A stretch of DNA of 64,000 bases from Asterella californica (GCA_036924285.1 JAYKYS010000002.1:36254501-36318500); one strand, 5' to 3'. Shown: positions 1-12,546, numbered from the stretch's first letter. Notes: a model not told the origin generated them from the sequence alone. Translations and numbers: made by a program.

Positions 1-629
1 CATTAGACCCTTCTATCCAATCCGCGTCGCCATTTTGATGTCCTCGGGAGTTTCTCAGCACTGCCTTGGTGGTGAAAGTTTTCCATAAGGCCGGCACTGA
101 ACTGGAGTGCGGGCGGGTATATTTTATCCCATGGCGCTAAAAGTTAGCTTTACTTTCCAGTCACCGTAGCTACTGTATCTACTACTGTTGGCAGGCTGAC
201 GCCATGGCAGAGAGTAAGACAGATGTCGAAGGTTCCACCTACTTGGGAGCCGGTGGAAAGTGCCAGGTGGATGGACACCTAATATATGCTGTTCATGGCT
301 CATGGGTACTCTTGAACTATCAGCAAGATATCGGCTTGTGGATGACTCAGCAGCCCCGACTTAAATAAATGGGCGAGCGCCTCGGTTTTCTGCAGGCAGA
401 GTTGAGAGAGCAAGGCAGATCAACTTCTTCGTCTTGCTGTAGTTGGATGTTCAGTTGGAACTTGGAAGGGAACGTTAGTTCGAAATCGAGAAGACCAGCA
501 GGTCCACGAAGAGCGTGAGAGAGATCGATCGATTGATCTGTGGGAGGCATTGGTGGATCTAGATCTGTTGGGAGGAGGAAAAACCCGAAAAGGACCGTAG
601 CGACGAGTGTGAGAGCGGAAACTGGGTAG
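1..629. other. Upstream region and probable 5' leader of the J-protein gene
   Basis: No reading frame that looks like a gene was seen here. The right part, after the TATA-like site at 361-370, is probably promoter plus a 5' leader of roughly 235 bases. The leader is moderately GC-rich compared with the AT-rich spacers elsewhere in the window. Confidence 0.4.
361..370 (+). promoter_or_regulatory. TATA-like box of the J-protein gene
   Basis: TTAAATAAAT lies in an otherwise GC-richer stretch, about 260 bases before the J-protein start codon. It would place transcription start near 395. Seen as a motif only, with no transcript evidence. Confidence 0.35.
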
Positions 630-1391
630 ATGATGGCAAGCACAGTGGTGTCCGGGTTAGGTTCGCCGGTGGCAAGATTAGCAATTTCAGCAGCGGATGC
701 GCACCCCAGTGCGTCTGGTGTAGACAGCCAATTCTCTTCCGCTTGCGCGTTGAGAAGCCCTGGAAGGATTGCTTCACCATCATCTGGATTTGCAGGCGCC
801 AGGAGAATCTGTGTGGAGAGCCTCCGCGTGGTGTCCCCGAGAAGGGATGGCGGCAATTTGTGTCAGGCTTACGCGCGTACAACTACTTACGGTGAGACCG
901 AGGAGAAAGAGGAAGTTGCGAACCCTAGCTCTCATAGCAGAATAGGGCGGGAGCAAACTCTTTACGATGTTTTAGGGGTTACTGAAAACGCGGGTGTCAA
1001 GGACATCAAATCGGCTTTCCGCCAGCTTGCCAGAAGATTTCACCCTGATGTGAATGCAGAAGAGCAGAGGGATGAGTGTACGAGGGACTTCATGGAGATT
1101 CATGCAGCCTACACTACTCTTTCGGATCCTCAAAGTAAAGCGGCTTACGACTTGCAGCTTTCGATGCAAAGATTTCAGAGAAATGGTTACGGTAACAGTC
1201 GGGTGACTCTCCTGACGTCGAATTGGGACTCCTCGACTACGACAACTGAGGCCACTTCTCCCGGGCAAAGTTGGAACATCTCGGTGCCGACTGGTTTCTC
1301 GTCGCCCAGCGGCTACTCCGCGCCAAGCTCCTACAGTGGTTCGAATACGGAGTGGAGAGGACGAAGGTGGGAGACCGATCAGTGCTGGTGA
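630..1391 (+). CDS. Chloroplast-type small J-domain protein (J11/J20-like, DnaJ family C)
   Basis: A 253-residue co-chaperone expected to stimulate the ATPase of an Hsp70, probably in the plastid stroma. Residues 1 to about 85 are rich in Ser, Ala and Arg and poor in acidic residues, as in a chloroplast transit peptide. The J domain spans about residues 110-175: helix I (TLYDVLGV), helix II (FRQLARRF), the HPD motif at 138-140 and helix III ending in AAYTTLSDP. The rest is a Ser/Thr/Gly/Tyr-rich tail without the G/F, zinc-finger or C-terminal domains of full DnaJ. The protein ends in WETDQCW, which I recognise as the conserved C-terminus of the plant J11 type. Two Met codons open the frame and either could start it. 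No introns interrupt it. No neighbouring gene appears linked to it. Confidence 0.9.
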   Translation: MMASTVVSGLGSPVARLAISAADAHPSASGVDSQFSSACALRSPGRIASPSSGFAGARRICVESLRVVSPRRDGGNLCQAYARTTTYGETEEKEEVANPSSHSRIGREQTLYDVLGVTENAGVKDIKSAFRQLARRFHPDVNAEEQRDECTRDFMEIHAAYTTLSDPQSKAAYDLQLSMQRFQRNGYGNSRVTLLTSNWDSSTTTTEATSPGQSWNISVPTGFSSPSGYSAPSSYSGSNTEWRGRRWETDQCW

Positions 1392-2260
1392 ATAATAAGC
1401 AGCAGGGCCTCTTTTGCATAAATGTTTTGGGGGCTCTTCGTAGAGTGACTTCCTAGTATCCGCGTGGAGCTGCGTATTTCCGTTCAGCGGCAATGTCTCC
1501 GTATAGATGAACATAATCTTCTTTCTAACCCCTGTACAAAATTGTAACAGTAGATGGCTACCACAAGTTTACCAGTCTTTGTCATGACGAATTGTAAAAT
1601 ATAGGGCAGTCATGACATACTGGCGCCAGTGAATACATATTTCCGTATCTTTTGGCCTCAGGCATTGTGTAAAACCTCGATTGAATGTTTCGTGGGACTG
1701 ATTGGCTTGTCTTCCTTCGTGAGTTGGACTCGCGTACTTCCAATTCACCGTTACGATAATGCATTGCACATGATACTCATCCCACTCAGAGCTGTAACTT
1801 GCAGCAGAGTGTAGCGCACTCAGACCCACTCGGACCTACCATAAGACTTTTTCTTTTCTTCGGAGTAAGTTCGCGAATGCGTGGCATGGAAGTGGGTCAG
1901 GTGATAAGCTGAAGAAGGCGTCTACATCCGTCGCTTATGCTTTCTATTCGCATCGCATGAAAAGTCGCTCACCAGACAAGTAAAGCTTACAAAGAAGCTT
2001 TCATCAGCAGCTTAGGTTTTTCTTCTAGTATATGTTCCACGTGAGTAAGCTTAATCCATAGATAATGCTTCTCTCAAATATAAGAAATACCTAGCGAAAT
2101 GCACTTTTAGTTAAGATCACAGCGGTACTGTCCTTAGCTTGCTTATGAAGTTTTTATTCGTTAGCTGCGGAATGATAGCCCATCGATAGTTAGAAACAGT
2201 CGCATAGCATTTTGCATATCGAAATCCATGCGGTCTCTGCGAGTTGCCTACTGACAGGAC
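1392..2260. other. Spacer after the J-protein gene
   Basis: The first 100-150 bases probably hold the 3' UTR, with a TGTACA-type element near 1530. Nothing else recognisable was seen, and the short frames on both strands have no family features. Confidence 0.4.
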
Positions 2261-2321
2261 TCTCCCACTAGATTCTTACCTCGAGCCAAAAAGGGACTCG
2301 AGGTAAGTATCCAGTGGGAGA
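2261..2321. repeat. Long perfect-type hairpin (25-bp stem, 11-base loop)
   Basis: The left arm 2261-2285 and right arm 2297-2321 are reverse complements with two mismatches in 25. The loop 2286-2296 is CCAAAAAGGGA. The arms begin and end with TCTCCCACT and AGTGGGAGA and contain the palindrome-forming ACCTCGAG. It could be a miniature inverted-repeat element, a remnant of one, or a structured transcript; nothing in the flanks decides. Confidence 0.7.
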
Positions 2322-5300
2322 ACCAACTAAGTTACTTCCTTGTGAAGAATGAAATAGTTTCTAAGACGAGTTAAAGGGATGGAGGGGAAACGTGTTTCCA
2401 CCGATTAATAATTGTTACTGTAGACCCGCTTTCATATGTTTGTTACCTGTATTCATGCCAGCACTCTTCGGAGATAAAATAGCGGAAGCAGTTTGGTTCC
2501 TTTCACTCTTTCTGGACTATGTTTCGGCTCGGTTCAATCGCATTTTGAGCAAAAACAGTTCGGTCGTTGGAGATTTCATGGGTATACTTGAACAACTGCT
2601 CCACCTCAGTGCTGCATTTACTATCTGATGTTCGGCTCGGTGTAATGGAGTTTGGATTGCTCATAAATTTATCCACTCGTCTGGACATGCGGGTCAGGTG
2701 CCGGTATTAATAATCTCCTCTCTCGACTTCACTTTCTTTTTGTGGAATTCACCGAACCGAATCAGTTTGTAAACCTTCCAGTCGAAACTGAACTACGTCA
2801 GTTGAATGGAGCTCAACCACTTGGAACCAAATCAGCTAAGTCGAACCACCCAATTACATTAGAATCGAAGCACTCAAAATGAAAGAATCCACCGGAACTA
2901 CTGTGTTGGAGCTTTTCTTGGAATAGACACCAAACCGTTGAAAGTGCAAAAGCTGAATCGAATCGAACACTTTGAAATGGTATCGTTTCTTTCCCTTGCA
3001 GTCGCCTTGGGACAGAATCACCTTCTTTGGAACGGAATCTTCTTATTTAAGCCCAAACAACTTTAGCATCGATCCAAAACTTATGGTTCAGTTCTAGTCG
3101 ATTTGATTCATACCGAACTGAGAGAGAGCCCTAGCCAACATCCAAATTAGAAAAGTAGAAGTCTCGTTACAGTTACACCTCATACTGTCACAATTGCGTT
3201 ACAGTCATACATTTCGTGAGGACGGATCCTCTTTGTAAATTTTATTTCCTTATAGTTATTTTCACATACTTTTACAGGGAAAAATAAAACAAATTTTATT
3301 TTTTTTACAAAAACACTTTATATGGGATATTTTATCTTATTTTCGTTCGTGAAATACGGTTATTCGTAAAAACACTAAACAGGTTTGATATATTATATAA
3401 TCTTCACCTCATTTTTTATTGTAACATCTGCAAATTTCTCTTTCATTAAAACGGTTATATGCATAGAATCGTTTTTAACACTTGTCATTCAGTAATCTGA
3501 TTATAAAATTTAAAGTCACCTAAATTTATAATCAGAAAATACAAAGTCACCAAGTGCTTGACTATTACGTGGTGTGAATGTAACTTAGAACCGCTTGAGC
3601 GGAAGGGTGTAGGACCCTGTAACGGAATAATATGCACGCTCCCATAGGATCTAATCTAACCTAGGGGAGAGAAAATGCATTAAATAATGTGCATGTTCGA
3701 TTAACTTTTGGGATTTTTTGTTCGTTTGTTGTTATAAAAAAATTTGTAAGTGTTAAAAAATCATTTATTATATGAATATAATAATTAAAATATTTCATAA
3801 ACATTAACACATGCTTAGAAACATAGGAAGGCCAAGAGTAAAACCATTATGCAAAGAAGAGTGAAGTTGCAAATATGTATGCAACATGAACTTTTGGGGA
3901 AGGACCATAATGTCTGAGTACAAGGTCACATCCGGAAACTTGTTATTGTTAATATATAAATTTAATTTATTACCTAATCTTTTCTGCAAGAAGGGTTAGA
4001 TAATAATTAAAACTTCTGCATATTTGCTTCCTGCATCGAAAGATGGAGAAATATATTTGCTTGCTTGTTTTTGGTGCATAATTATGCCCTAACCCGAAAT
4101 GCGAAACTCGGGTGAAATGAGAAAATGGGGTGCGAAGTGGGAAATGAGACCAAATGGAAGTGTCGGTGATGATTGATGTAAGGTACTAGTAGGAACAGAG
4201 CAAGTGGACAGATGACCGGGTAGTTGACGGAATCCTCATGCGATAACAGAAGCTCGATTTGATCTTTGCAGTAGGAGAAATCCATGTATTTGTAATTAAT
4301 GATAAGATCGAGGAGGAAAATTACTCATTTGAGAAATGACTTCAAAAACAAGATACTGAAAAGACTACCGACAAGTATTTTATGCAAGTGCTCAAGAAGA
4401 CCTACTTCCCTTTTCCTTTTCTAGAGTGAATCCTCTGCCTTGGATGAAATTGCATCAAATTCTAGCAGTATTTTGATTAATTATACAAAATAAAAAAGAA
4501 AAATTGTTTTCTAGTTCTTCTTTTAGTTAATACTTTTGGACAAATGTTTGCAGCTATTCTTGTAAGACATTGCAAGATGGAGTCCTCAAATTTGCATTAT
4601 GAACTAGGTGAGTAATGCAAATTTGATGTTTTTATTATAAAAAATAAAAGATAGTATAATATTTCAATCTACAATTTGTCCACGACAACGAAAGATTCTT
4701 CAATCAGGGCCAGGACCAGCGAAGATCAAAGAGATAGATAGAGGCAAAGAAAGATTTCTAGGTCAAGGTCCGTGAGACAAATCGAGATAAAAAAAGACTT
4801 CCTTGAGCATACATCTACATGTATTTCTATGATGACTTTTCTTATCAGGCTTGCATACATTTGGAATAAAACTCGACCGTGAGTTTATATTAAAGTGAAG
4901 TGAGTTTAGTAATTACGTTAAGCACAGAGATGAGCCTTAAACGTGAAAAGGGAGCAAATAGTGCATTGAGATGGACCGTACTCGCTTGGATAATGGCAGT
5001 CTAGAGAAAAAAAATGAGAAAACAAGAAATAAATACTTTTTATTTAGAAATGAACCTTTGAAAAGTGTATAGAAAAGAAAGTGGATGATTAAACAAAGCG
5101 AAGACTTTCTAAAAAGGCATATACGAACTCTTAAATCATGAAGGCTTGCCAAGGAAAAAGTGAATGACTTGCCACCGTAATTTATCTGATAAGCCCAAAC
5201 CTTAACTTTTCTAATTTTTTGAGAAAGATATAGTTTAGCTTGTTAGTACATTTATCAAAGGCTTTGAAAGTTGAACTAAACTTGCGAAAGAATTTTTTGC

Positions 5301-6646
5301 TATGTATGAGAATACATCAATGTTTTGTTTTTCTCTGTTTTTGTTTGATTTAGTAAGAAGCGGGTTTTGCCCTCGACACCATATTTTAGGTCTCGTTTTC
5401 GCCGTGAGTGGTGTTGTTCCCACGAGCAGCACAATTATAGAATACTATAAGTGTATATAGAATCGTGTTGAATCTTGTGAATTGATTGCATTACGCTGTT
5501 TGTCAGATTGCAGATGAATTCAGACTAAGAGCAAAACACATCATATATTAATGCGAGTCACCAAAGTCTCCTAGATTAAAAAGACAGAGGATAAAAATAC
5601 GCCACTATGATACATGAATATGCATTCAACTTGAAGTTTGGGCAATAAGGAGTAGCTCAAAAACAACTGAAGAATGATGTTGAAGATGAATGATTATTAA
5701 ATAAGCAAATAAACCAACTTACGTTTATTCAAGTTCTTATTTTGAATCTTTTAACGAAAGAAAGAAGTCAAAGGATAATCTTATATATCAATAATGGGAC
5801 ATAAGTTAGATATGAAGAATCTAAGAAGTAAGAAAAATAAATTTCAAGTTTTAAATTTTAAACATTACTTTTCCACGAGGCATCCAAATATAAGAAGGAA
5901 ACACAATTTATTCTCCACTTCTAAACATAAAACGACACCTGATGCAGCCTTTGAAAAAGAGAGATAATAAAAGTATGAACTGAGCATGAAGAGATATTCC
6001 GATTTGAGTTAAAAATTTCACTCTAGAACAAATGGTAGTCTTCGTTTTCTGTTTCGCTGTGGTTATAACTAAACCTTGTCATGAGAAAAGATTAAATAAT
6101 GAATTAAAGTTATCGACTGTCGGAGTGGTTAAAGGCGTTGAGATAACAGAATTAGTTGTTATGAGGAGTCTATTCAGTTTCTTTTCCGTTCATGCTAAAT
6201 AAATAATCTAAACCAGTTAGTACTTAATGGTCATTGGCATAGAATGATTGTTAGGTTATTATGCAAAGAAATAACAGAAGAATTCTCCATGATGCAATAT
6301 AATGGGAATGGGAAGCAAGAAAAAATTCTTGATATTAGTAAAAATCAAATACAGATAAAAAACTCGATAATTTTAAAGATGATAGATATCAACTTCGATA
6401 ACTGTATTAAAAATAGTGATAAAAATTGATAACTATAATTTAGATAGTTAAAAAAGTCTATATCTATCTCCTGATATCAGTAAATATTTTTCGATATCAA
6501 AATTATTTTTTTATAATTGATATGTTATTCGTTCTCTCATATAACGATGGCTAGTTCATTACACAAAGAAGTCATAGTAGAATTCTCCACAATGCAAAAA
6601 CAATTTTACATTATTTTAAAATTTAAAATTAAAAGAGATCTTTTTT
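2322..6646. other. AT-rich spacer without recognisable genes
   Basis: Only short open frames occur, and none has motifs, length or composition suggesting a gene. The AT content is high, with many A and T runs. One hairpin is listed separately. Around 6113-6180 there is a faint tRNA-like stretch that I rejected. Confidence 0.45.
3496..3536. repeat. AT-rich hairpin
   Basis: Left arm 3496-3512 (TCTGATTATAAAATTTA) pairs with right arm 3521-3536 (TAAATTTATAATCAGA) with one bulged base. The 8-base loop contains AAGTCACC, which recurs just after the right arm. Confidence 0.55.
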
Positions 6647-6691
6647 ATATATTCACCTTCTTTTTTTGGTGGTGGAGGAGGCAAATATGCA
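6647..6691. repeat. Imperfect hairpin of the TGCATATTCACCTC family
   Basis: TATATTCACCTTC on the left is imperfectly inverted by GGAGGAGGCAAATATGCA on the right. The sequence resembles the hairpins at 7424, 8418, 33021 and 35171. Confidence 0.4.
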
Positions 6692-7423
6692 AGGGTCCAA
6701 TTTATTACCGAAATACGTATTAGCATGTGACAAATTAATACTGCAAGGAAATTATGATCTGTTAGTGATCAGCCTCCCGAATATTTACGTTCAGAAGCAC
6801 GTCTTCTGCTCTGCTTTTAGAGGTTATGTTTGGATCTTTTCGCATTTCCATGTCCACCTATCATTTAATTTTAGAAATGATTCAGATTTTCCTCTCAGTT
6901 TGGTATAGAATTTTCACTTAACAATGATACAACAACAGAAAAAAGTTCCTTAGAAATTTATTTTCCATGCATATAAACTAAAATGTCTTGACAGAAATTT
7001 AAGTATCTTCTCAACTAAATAATATACATCCAAACTATACATATTCTGGAGGGAGACAAGAAGACAAGCGTTGATATAGTAGTAAACTGACGCAAGTGGT
7101 TGGTTAATTTCTACCATCACAACTAGTTTTGGGAGAGTTCTCTTTCTGAAAAATTAGGGTTTAGGGTATATACAAAGACAAAGGACAGAAGCGAAGAGGA
7201 TTTCTTTTATCATAAAGGAGATAAATTGATTAACTAAATTTATATTTCTAAATTTCAGTGGGTAAATTCAAGATACCATAATTAAATTTCTATAATAAGT
7301 AGTTTTATTTTTCTTATTAACCTCATTACCTTTCTGCACTTGGTAGTACGAATCTCATTATCTTTTTTGCACTCAATGAGTGATCTTTCCAGAAAGAAAA
7401 GTTTGATCATAAATTAATTGATG

Positions 7424-7466
7424 TGCATATATCTCTCTATTTGAACACGGAAGAGGTGAATATGCA
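7424..7466. repeat. Imperfect hairpin of the TGCATATTCACCTC family
   Basis: The left half begins TGCATATATCTCTC and the right half is GGAAGAGGTGAATATGCA, its imperfect inverse. It matches the consensus of the other dispersed copies. Confidence 0.5.
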
Positions 7467-9007
7467 AAACTAAATAAATATCAAGAACAAAGCAGATGGT
7501 TATTTGATATATTCAAGTATTTTCAAAACAACCTCAAGTCTGTGTTTACTTTATGATAAGGCATGTTAATGGTCAACCTTAATAATATCATTTACTCGTT
7601 ACTGTTATTCCATGGGATGAATTCCCCGAGGGTGGAAAGAACACATTCTAGGAGCTCACGTGGAGGCGAAGCAACATGGATTTGGATGTGTGATCGTAAC
7701 GATAGAAATGTGACGTTGCTTGTGTCGAGAGCTTCCAAGATCTTCTATTCAAAGTGTTTCTTTTGATTTCTCTGTCTCCCTATATAGCCAGGGGATCTTT
7801 TCATTCTTCTTTCTTTAGATAGTGATGAGTACAATGCATGCCGAATCGCATCAGACACAGACGTGTCGTGCTTCTCGAGGAACATACAGCCAAGTTCCAA
7901 CCAACCCTCCGAACCTTCGTTCCAGATCCACTGAACTCTATGATCGGTTCGACGACTCCCAGACAATGGATTAGATGGCAACACTTCTGTCGCACTTCCA
8001 TTTAGAATGTTAGCCTGTATATTTCACAACGGTGTTCAACTTCATGCGAATAACAGTTATTCGCTCCAGCCTCCAGCTTAGAGGGGATTTGATGATCCAA
8101 GGAATGACTGTCCTCAAACTTGCATACTATCAACATGGACTTACACCGATCTTAGAGCTACAGCTCTAAGATTGAACCCCATCCTTCCGTAGTTGCTGTA
8201 GTGTGGGATCGAGTCCTCCTGCTTTTGGGTCTCAAGTTGTAAATAAAATATGCATCCCAAGCGAGGTAGAGAAGCTAGAAGCGGAAAAGGAAAAGCGAAA
8301 AAGAGTTCTATGACGACAGTGGTCCGTGCATAATTAGAGGATGACGACACATCGATATCCGTAAAAGTATACTGAGAAAATAGAGAATCCAAAACGTTTC
8401 ACCGTCTATTCTCTGACTATGTATATTCTCTTTCTTCCGAACATATTCACCTCTTCCAATTCGGAAGAAGGAGAATATACATATCCTTTAATTCATTTTC
8501 TCACTATTTTTTTAAAAGAGTTAAATCATAAATTAAAGTTATTAAAGATGTATTTTATTAAATCAAGTGAACAAACTGCTGTACTTACATGCTACGAGAC
8601 GCTTTTGGACGTGTTGTACTTATGGTTCAAAGAGCATGTACTTGTGTTGTATGTTTCAAAAAAAGCCTAATGTCAAGAAGAGCAGGTAGATAAGAGCTAA
8701 GCTTTTCTCATTAATAGAATACTTAAAATAAACTGAATACTTCAAACTGATTCTCATTTCTTCTCCACCCACTCCTGTGTTCGGAGTCTTATACAGACTC
8801 CGAAGAGCTTATTATGCTCCTCAGAATCTGAATATTGATTAAATCAAAGTTATTTCTTTTTTCTCCATCCCTTCATGTGTTTGAGGTCGTATCCCGAAAC
8901 TGAATTTATTTCCATGCTTGACGTTTGTCATCTTCCCTCTTTTGCACGAAACAACGCTTCCGATGTATATTATTCTCTCTAAAAGTTTCAGAAAGTTATG
9001 TCATTTA
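7467..9007. other. Spacer without recognisable genes
   Basis: Small frames are present, but none shows family features. The stretch contains the long hairpin at 8418-8483. A run near 8770-8870 repeats short pyrimidine-rich words such as CTCCACCC and CTCCATCCC. Confidence 0.4.
8418..8483. repeat. Hairpin with 24-bp stem, TGCATATTCACCTC family
   Basis: Left arm 8418-8441 and right arm 8460-8483 are reverse complements with one mismatch in 24. The 18-base loop carries CATATTCACCTCTTCCAA, which is itself one half of the related hairpins elsewhere. This looks like one hairpin element nested in or duplicated from another. Confidence 0.7.
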
Positions 9008-9173
9008 TAGAGATCGAGAAAGCTGTTCTTTTAAGAATATATATTCCTCTCCGAGATGATGAAAGAAAAAATAGAGCACAGTTCCATATGTAGAGATCGA
9101 GGAAGCTGTTCTTTTAGAATATAGATTTCTCTCAGAGATGATGAAAGAAGAAATAGAGCACAGTTCCAGTTGG
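9008..9173. repeat. Tandem duplication, 83-bp period
   Basis: Two adjacent units start at 9008 and 9091, each beginning TAGAGATCGAG and containing AGCTGTTCTTTTA and ATAGAGCACAGTTCCA. A few substitutions and one small indel separate them. They lie just outside the 3' end of the adjacent copia coding remnants and may belong to its poorly preserved 3' terminal region. Confidence 0.75.
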
Positions 9174-9351
9174 AAATCTCTGATAAAGCGCATAAACCTC
9201 TTAGTCAAAAATGAACTGACCGTTGTCTAAAGACTATCCATAAAATTTTCAGATTTCTTTCATTTGTTTAAGATAGGAAACATTCTTTTCTGCAAGAGAG
9301 AAATCTCTTGGACAACATGAGATCTCATGTTGAAACATACCTTATGAGATC

Positions 9352-9543
9352 TCATCTCAATTTTTGAAACTTGTCTGAAGACAAAGGCTTGATGAATATA
9401 TCAGCAGTTTGATTATCAGTTGTTACCCATTGAGTAATAACCTCTCTTGAAGTTAATTTTTCTCTAATGAAGTGGACTTGCACTTCAATGTACTTTGTTC
9501 TAACATGATGCATTAGACTTTTCGTGAGTACTATTGCACTCAA
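9352..9543 (-). pseudogene. Copia 1 RNase H C-terminal fragment
   Basis: The 63-residue frame contains the copia RNase H ending: a HHVRTKYIEV block (consensus HHARTKHIEV), HFIREK, then a T(D/E)NQTADIFIKPLS block. This end of pol normally lies just before the polypurine tract and 3' LTR. No clear polypurine tract follows. The rest of RNase H to the right (9544-9970) is out of frame. Confidence 0.85.
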
Positions 9544-9970
9544 GCTATCCGTCCAGATTACTGATGGAGTGTCTTAGTTCACATTTTAGCCGAATGATCT
9601 CACGTGCTACGTTACACAAACTAGGATATTCTGCTTCAGAGGAGGATAAAACAATAGTTGGCTGCTTTTTACACTGCCAAGTGATGACACCTCCTCCAAG
9701 CATAAATGCAAATCCGGACATTAATTTACGATCTGAAGAATCGCTTGCCCAATCAGCATATGTAAATCCGACAAGTCCAAGAGACTTATCTGTGCTATAT
9801 TTGAGCTATATCTGAGCTCATAACTGATAGTTCTCTTGAAGTAGCACAAAAAACTCTCTTTGCTGTCCTCATATGCATTGTTGTGGGACACTCCATATTT
9901 TGACTGAGTTTGCTGATTGCATACGAGATATCTGGTCTAGTAGTGACAGTCAAGTAAATCAACTTCTCAA

Positions 9971-10501
9971 TCAGTTTCCTGAATTATGTTGCATCTGCAC
10001 GCTAGTTATGAACTGAAGAATACTGTCACTCTTTACAGATAACCATGGGAGTAGAGGCAGGCTTCCACTTCTCCATCTGAAAATCCCGAAGTATATTTTC
10101 TGTGTATCTTGCTTGAGTGAGGTAAAACATATCTTTGTCTTCCAAAAACTGAACTTCGAAGATCTTGAAGCTTGTTTGAGATCATACAATGCCTTGTGTG
10201 CTTGCACACTAATTGCTCACCTCTTGTACGAACAAATCTAAGTGGTTGCTGCAAGTAAATATCTTTTTGAAGAATCTCATTAAAAAATGCATTCTTGATA
10301 TCCATTTGTAGATATTTCCAACCATGTAGCTTTGCAAGGGCGGAAAGAACTCGAATGGAGTTGAGTTTTACCACAATGTGAAGGTCTCTTAAAAATCCTC
10401 TCCCGCAGTTTGCAAGTAGTCTTTTGCAACAAGGCGAGCCTTGTATCTCTCAATAGATCCATTCGCATGGCTCTTGATCTCATAAACCCACTAACAGCCA
10501 A
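9971..10501 (-). pseudogene. Copia 1 reverse transcriptase fragments
   Basis: Overlapping broken frames contain LHGWKYLQMDIKNAFFNE (the family's D-x-K-x-AF-N region), IYLQQP and HKALYDLKQASR (family [11 protein letters not shown]). They are separated by frameshifts. I could not find an intact YVDD active site, so the enzyme is dead. Confidence 0.85.
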
Positions 10502-10991
10502 GTGATTTCATGTTAGATGGAAGAGGTGCTAGGCTCTAGGTTTTGTTTTTGAGTAATGCATCATATCATTCCTCCATTGCACGTCTCCATTGATCCGTAC
10601 TGAAAGCCTCATGAAATGAAATGGTTTCTCCATCACCTTGAGCTTCACCTATGAGAATAAAATCCTCTAGCTTTGAAAGAACTTTCTTTATTCTGATGGG
10701 TCTCCTTGGTTGAGCAGCAAAATTTGAATCTAGAGTAGTCTGATGTACCAGAGGTGAATCTGCTGTAGTTGGACATGAATAAATAACTTCAACTTGTGTA
10801 GGTGGTGGTTCTTGCTGAACTTCTTCTTCATGATTCTCTAAAATAGGTGTTTGGACTGAGAGAGGTGGTAGATCAGAAAGATGATGTTGTGAATTTAGAG
10901 GTGAAGGGACCTCTAAAACTACTACAACTCGACTGATAATGATCTTTCTTGCAGCGCTCAAGAGTCTATATCCTTTCTCTCTTGTTGGATA

Positions 10992-11783
10992 TCATATAAA
11001 TGTATAAATATGAGATCTTTCATCAAACTTTTGGAGCAACTTTTGAGGACTTCTAGCATATGCTTTACAGTCATAAATCCGTAGGTTAGAGAGGTCTGGT
11101 TTCTTTCTTGTGAAAAGCTTCGAATGGAGTTTGTTATGAATCGCATTTGTTGTACTTCTTTTCAAAAGATAAACCATAGTATTCACAACTTCAGCCCAAA
11201 GATCTTGCTCATTGAGAAAACTTCGTGTCATTTTCACACCAATTATATTCTTCCGTTCAACCACTCCATTTTGCTGAGACTTGTACGTCATAGTCAACCG
11301 TTGTAGTATTTCTTTATCAGCAAAATATTTGTCAGAAGCCTTGGAAGTGAACTTTCCTCCTCTATCACTTCGCATACTCTTCACTAGCTGTCTAGTTTGC
11401 CGTTCCACCAAGTTAACAAGTTGTTGAAGATGTTAGAGTGCTTTAGATTTTCTGAACAAGAAGAAAATCCAAATATATCTTGAGAAATCATCAACTACCA
11501 GCATGAAGTTTAGCGAAGTAATCTCAATAGGTCCACAGAGATCTGTATATAGCAGTTGAAAGATTTCTGTTGCTCGTGTTGTAATAGATTTGGAGAACTT
11601 CCTTCGGGGTTGCTTAGATTTAAGACAAACTTCACATGGGGTGTTCAAAGGGACCAGTTTGGAAATACCAAGGGTCAAGTCCTCATGGAACAACTTCCGC
11701 ATGTTTTGATAATGTAAGTGTCCAAGTCGAAGATGCCATAATTGACTCGTATGTGTTACAACAGCTACAACTGGAGCAATCAA
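10992..11783 (-). pseudogene. Copia 1 gag-pre-integrase and integrase
   Basis: The frame 11783-11433 holds the HHCC-type zinc site (WHLRLGHLHY then CEVCLKSKQ) and the first catalytic Asp (YTDLCGP, then VVDDFSRYIW). The frame 11411-10992 holds the second Asp (RSDRGGKF) and the catalytic Glu (QQNGVVERKN). A frameshift separates the two. The linker between integrase and reverse transcriptase continues at 10961-10566. Confidence 0.9.
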
Positions 11784-12546
11784 AGATAAGGTTGAAGGTT
11801 GACCACTTGTAATTCATACAATTGGTCAACCTTCAACCTTGTGGCTACCACTGATCCTTGGTCGAGAATGGAACAGCCTTATGCATCAAAGGAGAGTTGA
11901 AATCTATTTACAGTAATTTTACCAACACTTAACAAATTGTGCACCACACGAGGTACAAACCAAACACCTCCAGTGGTTCTGATCTGATATGAAAGAAGCT
12001 TGATACGGATGTTTCATTCCTCCTTGACTTGATATCTCTTATCATCACCCAATCGTAGCTCTGGTCCATTTAGAGGATAGAAATCTTAAAACCACTATTT
12101 CTTCGAAGTGATGTGATTCGAGGCTCCAGTATCAATCCATCATTGTTGGTCACGAACATCTGTATACATGGCAGTGAAGAAAAGTATCACATGTCTGTAC
12201 AAATTTATATTTGTTGGTGTTTGAACATTGATCAAACACATTTCTTACAGTAGTTGCAGTTCTCTTGTTTCGTTTGTTGGAATTGTTGAACTTGCCCCTG
12301 AGTCTTGTGTAGAACTTCCTTGCTTGTTTTCCCAATGCTCCTTGTGTCTAGATTACGAATAGTGTATCATGTTTCTGATCTCTCATCTTGGAGAAGAAAG
12401 TAGCATCAGTGACAATTGCTTGAGTGAGATTTGGTCTCGATGTTCATAGCTTCTTGCAAAGCTAGTGGTTGCAGTTCTTCGAATGTGACAAGCTCTTTAC
12501 GTACATTCATAGCTTTGACAAAATGCTCGTATGGTTCTGATAAACT

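Noticed and set aside
6110..6200. tRNA-like stretch (GTCGGAGTGGTTAAAGGCG resembling the A box of Ser/Leu tRNAs)
   Set aside because: No matching B box (GGTTCGAATCC type) and no acceptor stem; only the D-arm region resembles a tRNA.
7154..7166. Telomere-like TTAGGGTTTAGGG
   Set aside because: Only two units in an internal spacer; better read as a chance or telo-box-like motif than a telomere or interstitial array.
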